Shown: piece by piece, positions 5,250-5,713 of the stretch
Layout of the letters: each line of letters starts with the position of its first letter
Numbering within the stretch: position 1 is the first letter of the stretch
Assembly: GCA_020861205.1 (NCBI GenBank)
Contig: JAJBSY010000315.1
Coordinates: 1 to 5,713 of the forward strand
DNA length: 5,713 nucleotides
Origin: Deltaproteobacteria bacterium
GTDB lineage: Bacteria > Desulfobacterota > Desulfovibrionia > Desulfovibrionales > Desulfovibrionaceae
Direction of reading: 5' to 3'
Made by a program: the position numbers and the translations under genes
The notes under the pieces: model-generated
Told to the model about the DNA's origin: nothing
Database searches by the model: none
What the model saw: only the letters and a program-made list of their open reading frames with translations

Positions 5250-5678
5250 TTACCGCTTTTTCGGCTTTGGATGATCCGTGGGAAGTTTCCCCAGCTTGAC
5301 GGGCCTGGTCCGGGTCAGATTCCCGGCCGGCGGCAACCCGATGACTGCCTCCTGCCATTCCCCGCCGGAAATCGAATAAAAATAAAGCATGTCCAGGTCC
5401 TTATCCACCAGGAGCAATCGGGCGTCAAGGCCGTTCTTTACATGCGGCGCGAGCTCGTCGCAGATGGCGTGAAACTCCCTGTCATGTTCATCCGGCAGCA
5501 GACACTGAAACCGCAACGTGTCTCCCAGTGCTTCAAAATGAATAAAGTCGCCGGCCGCCTTTTCAAGGACGCGCTGGACCAGGGTTTTCACCTCTTCCTC
5601 GCGCGCGAGAAGGTCGTCATAGGACAAATCCGGGCTGTACACAACATGGCCGAAAAGCTCGATCTTATGGAACGACAT
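5250..5678 (-). CDS. Hypothetical protein, 142 aa
   Basis: I do not recognise this family. The frame remains open upstream to a TTG at 5711, but the ATG with complement 5676-5678 is preferred because GGAGG (complement of 5686-5690) sits seven bases before it. The protein (MSFHKIELFGHVVYSPDLSYDD...) is acidic in its first two thirds and has no signal peptide or membrane segment, so it is probably cytoplasmic. A mixed alpha/beta layout is suggested: a helix-like DLLAREEEVKTLVQRVLEKA, then strands FIHFEALGDTLRFQCLL and LDARLLLVDKDLDMLYFYSI. A Pro/Lys-rich basic tail (about the last 20 residues) ends in KPKKR. The stop codon lies 6 bp from the tRNA-Leu 5' end. Confidence 0.75.
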   Translation of the reverse strand: MSFHKIELFGHVVYSPDLSYDDLLAREEEVKTLVQRVLEKAAGDFIHFEALGDTLRFQCLLPDEHDREFHAICDELAPHVKNGLDARLLLVDKDLDMLYFYSISGGEWQEAVIGLPPAGNLTRTRPVKLGKLPTDHPKPKKR

Positions 5679-5713
5679 CAGCGCGCCTCCATGTGGATGC
5701 ATTACGGACAAGC

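Noticed and set aside
5143..5358. Minus-strand open frame of 71 codons over the tRNA
   Set aside because: It runs through the complete tRNA-Leu and overlaps the upstream gene in another frame, so it is not credible as coding sequence.

Overview
The window looks like chromosome from a Gram-negative bacterium of moderately high GC content. It is most likely a proteobacterium, possibly of the sulfate-reducing Desulfovibrio type. This rests on overall gene style, a P4-type integrase beside tRNA-Leu, and a LolA-like secreted protein that implies an outer membrane. The taxon is an inference and no marker gene here fixes it.

Left backbone (1-2370): the C-terminal part of a DUF4139 (MuiA-type) protein, cut by the left window edge, is followed about 100 bp later by a class I SAM-dependent methyltransferase. 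A nearly perfect 28-bp dyad sits just before the methyltransferase start. The methyltransferase ends in a Rho-independent terminator at 2223-2250. A second, stronger hairpin at 2318-2358 has its T-tract on the minus strand.

Island (about 2371-5175): a small tRNA-borne integrative element. On the right lies a complete tRNA-Leu(UAA) on the minus strand. Directly downstream of its 3' end is a P4-type tyrosine integrase reading away from the tRNA. On the left, at 2371-2391, is a second copy of the tRNA 3' end that differs only by a 2-nt gap. I read the two copies as attL and attR. The minus-strand terminator just beyond the left copy then makes sense as the original tRNA-Leu terminator, pushed about 2.8 kb away by the insertion. 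The integrase is broken by three separate one-base frameshifts, so the element is probably immobile. Its only intact gene is an AT-rich gene for a secreted 277-aa LolA-like protein. That gene has its own sigma70-like promoter and is bracketed by two same-orientation copies of a 59/65-bp palindromic repeat with near-identical arms and different loops.

Right backbone (5157-5713): tRNA-Leu(UAA), preceded by 6 bp and a gene for a 142-aa protein of unknown function on the same strand.

Before insertion the locus was probably simple: DUF4139 gene, then methyltransferase, converging on the unknown gene plus tRNA-Leu, with back-to-back terminators between them.
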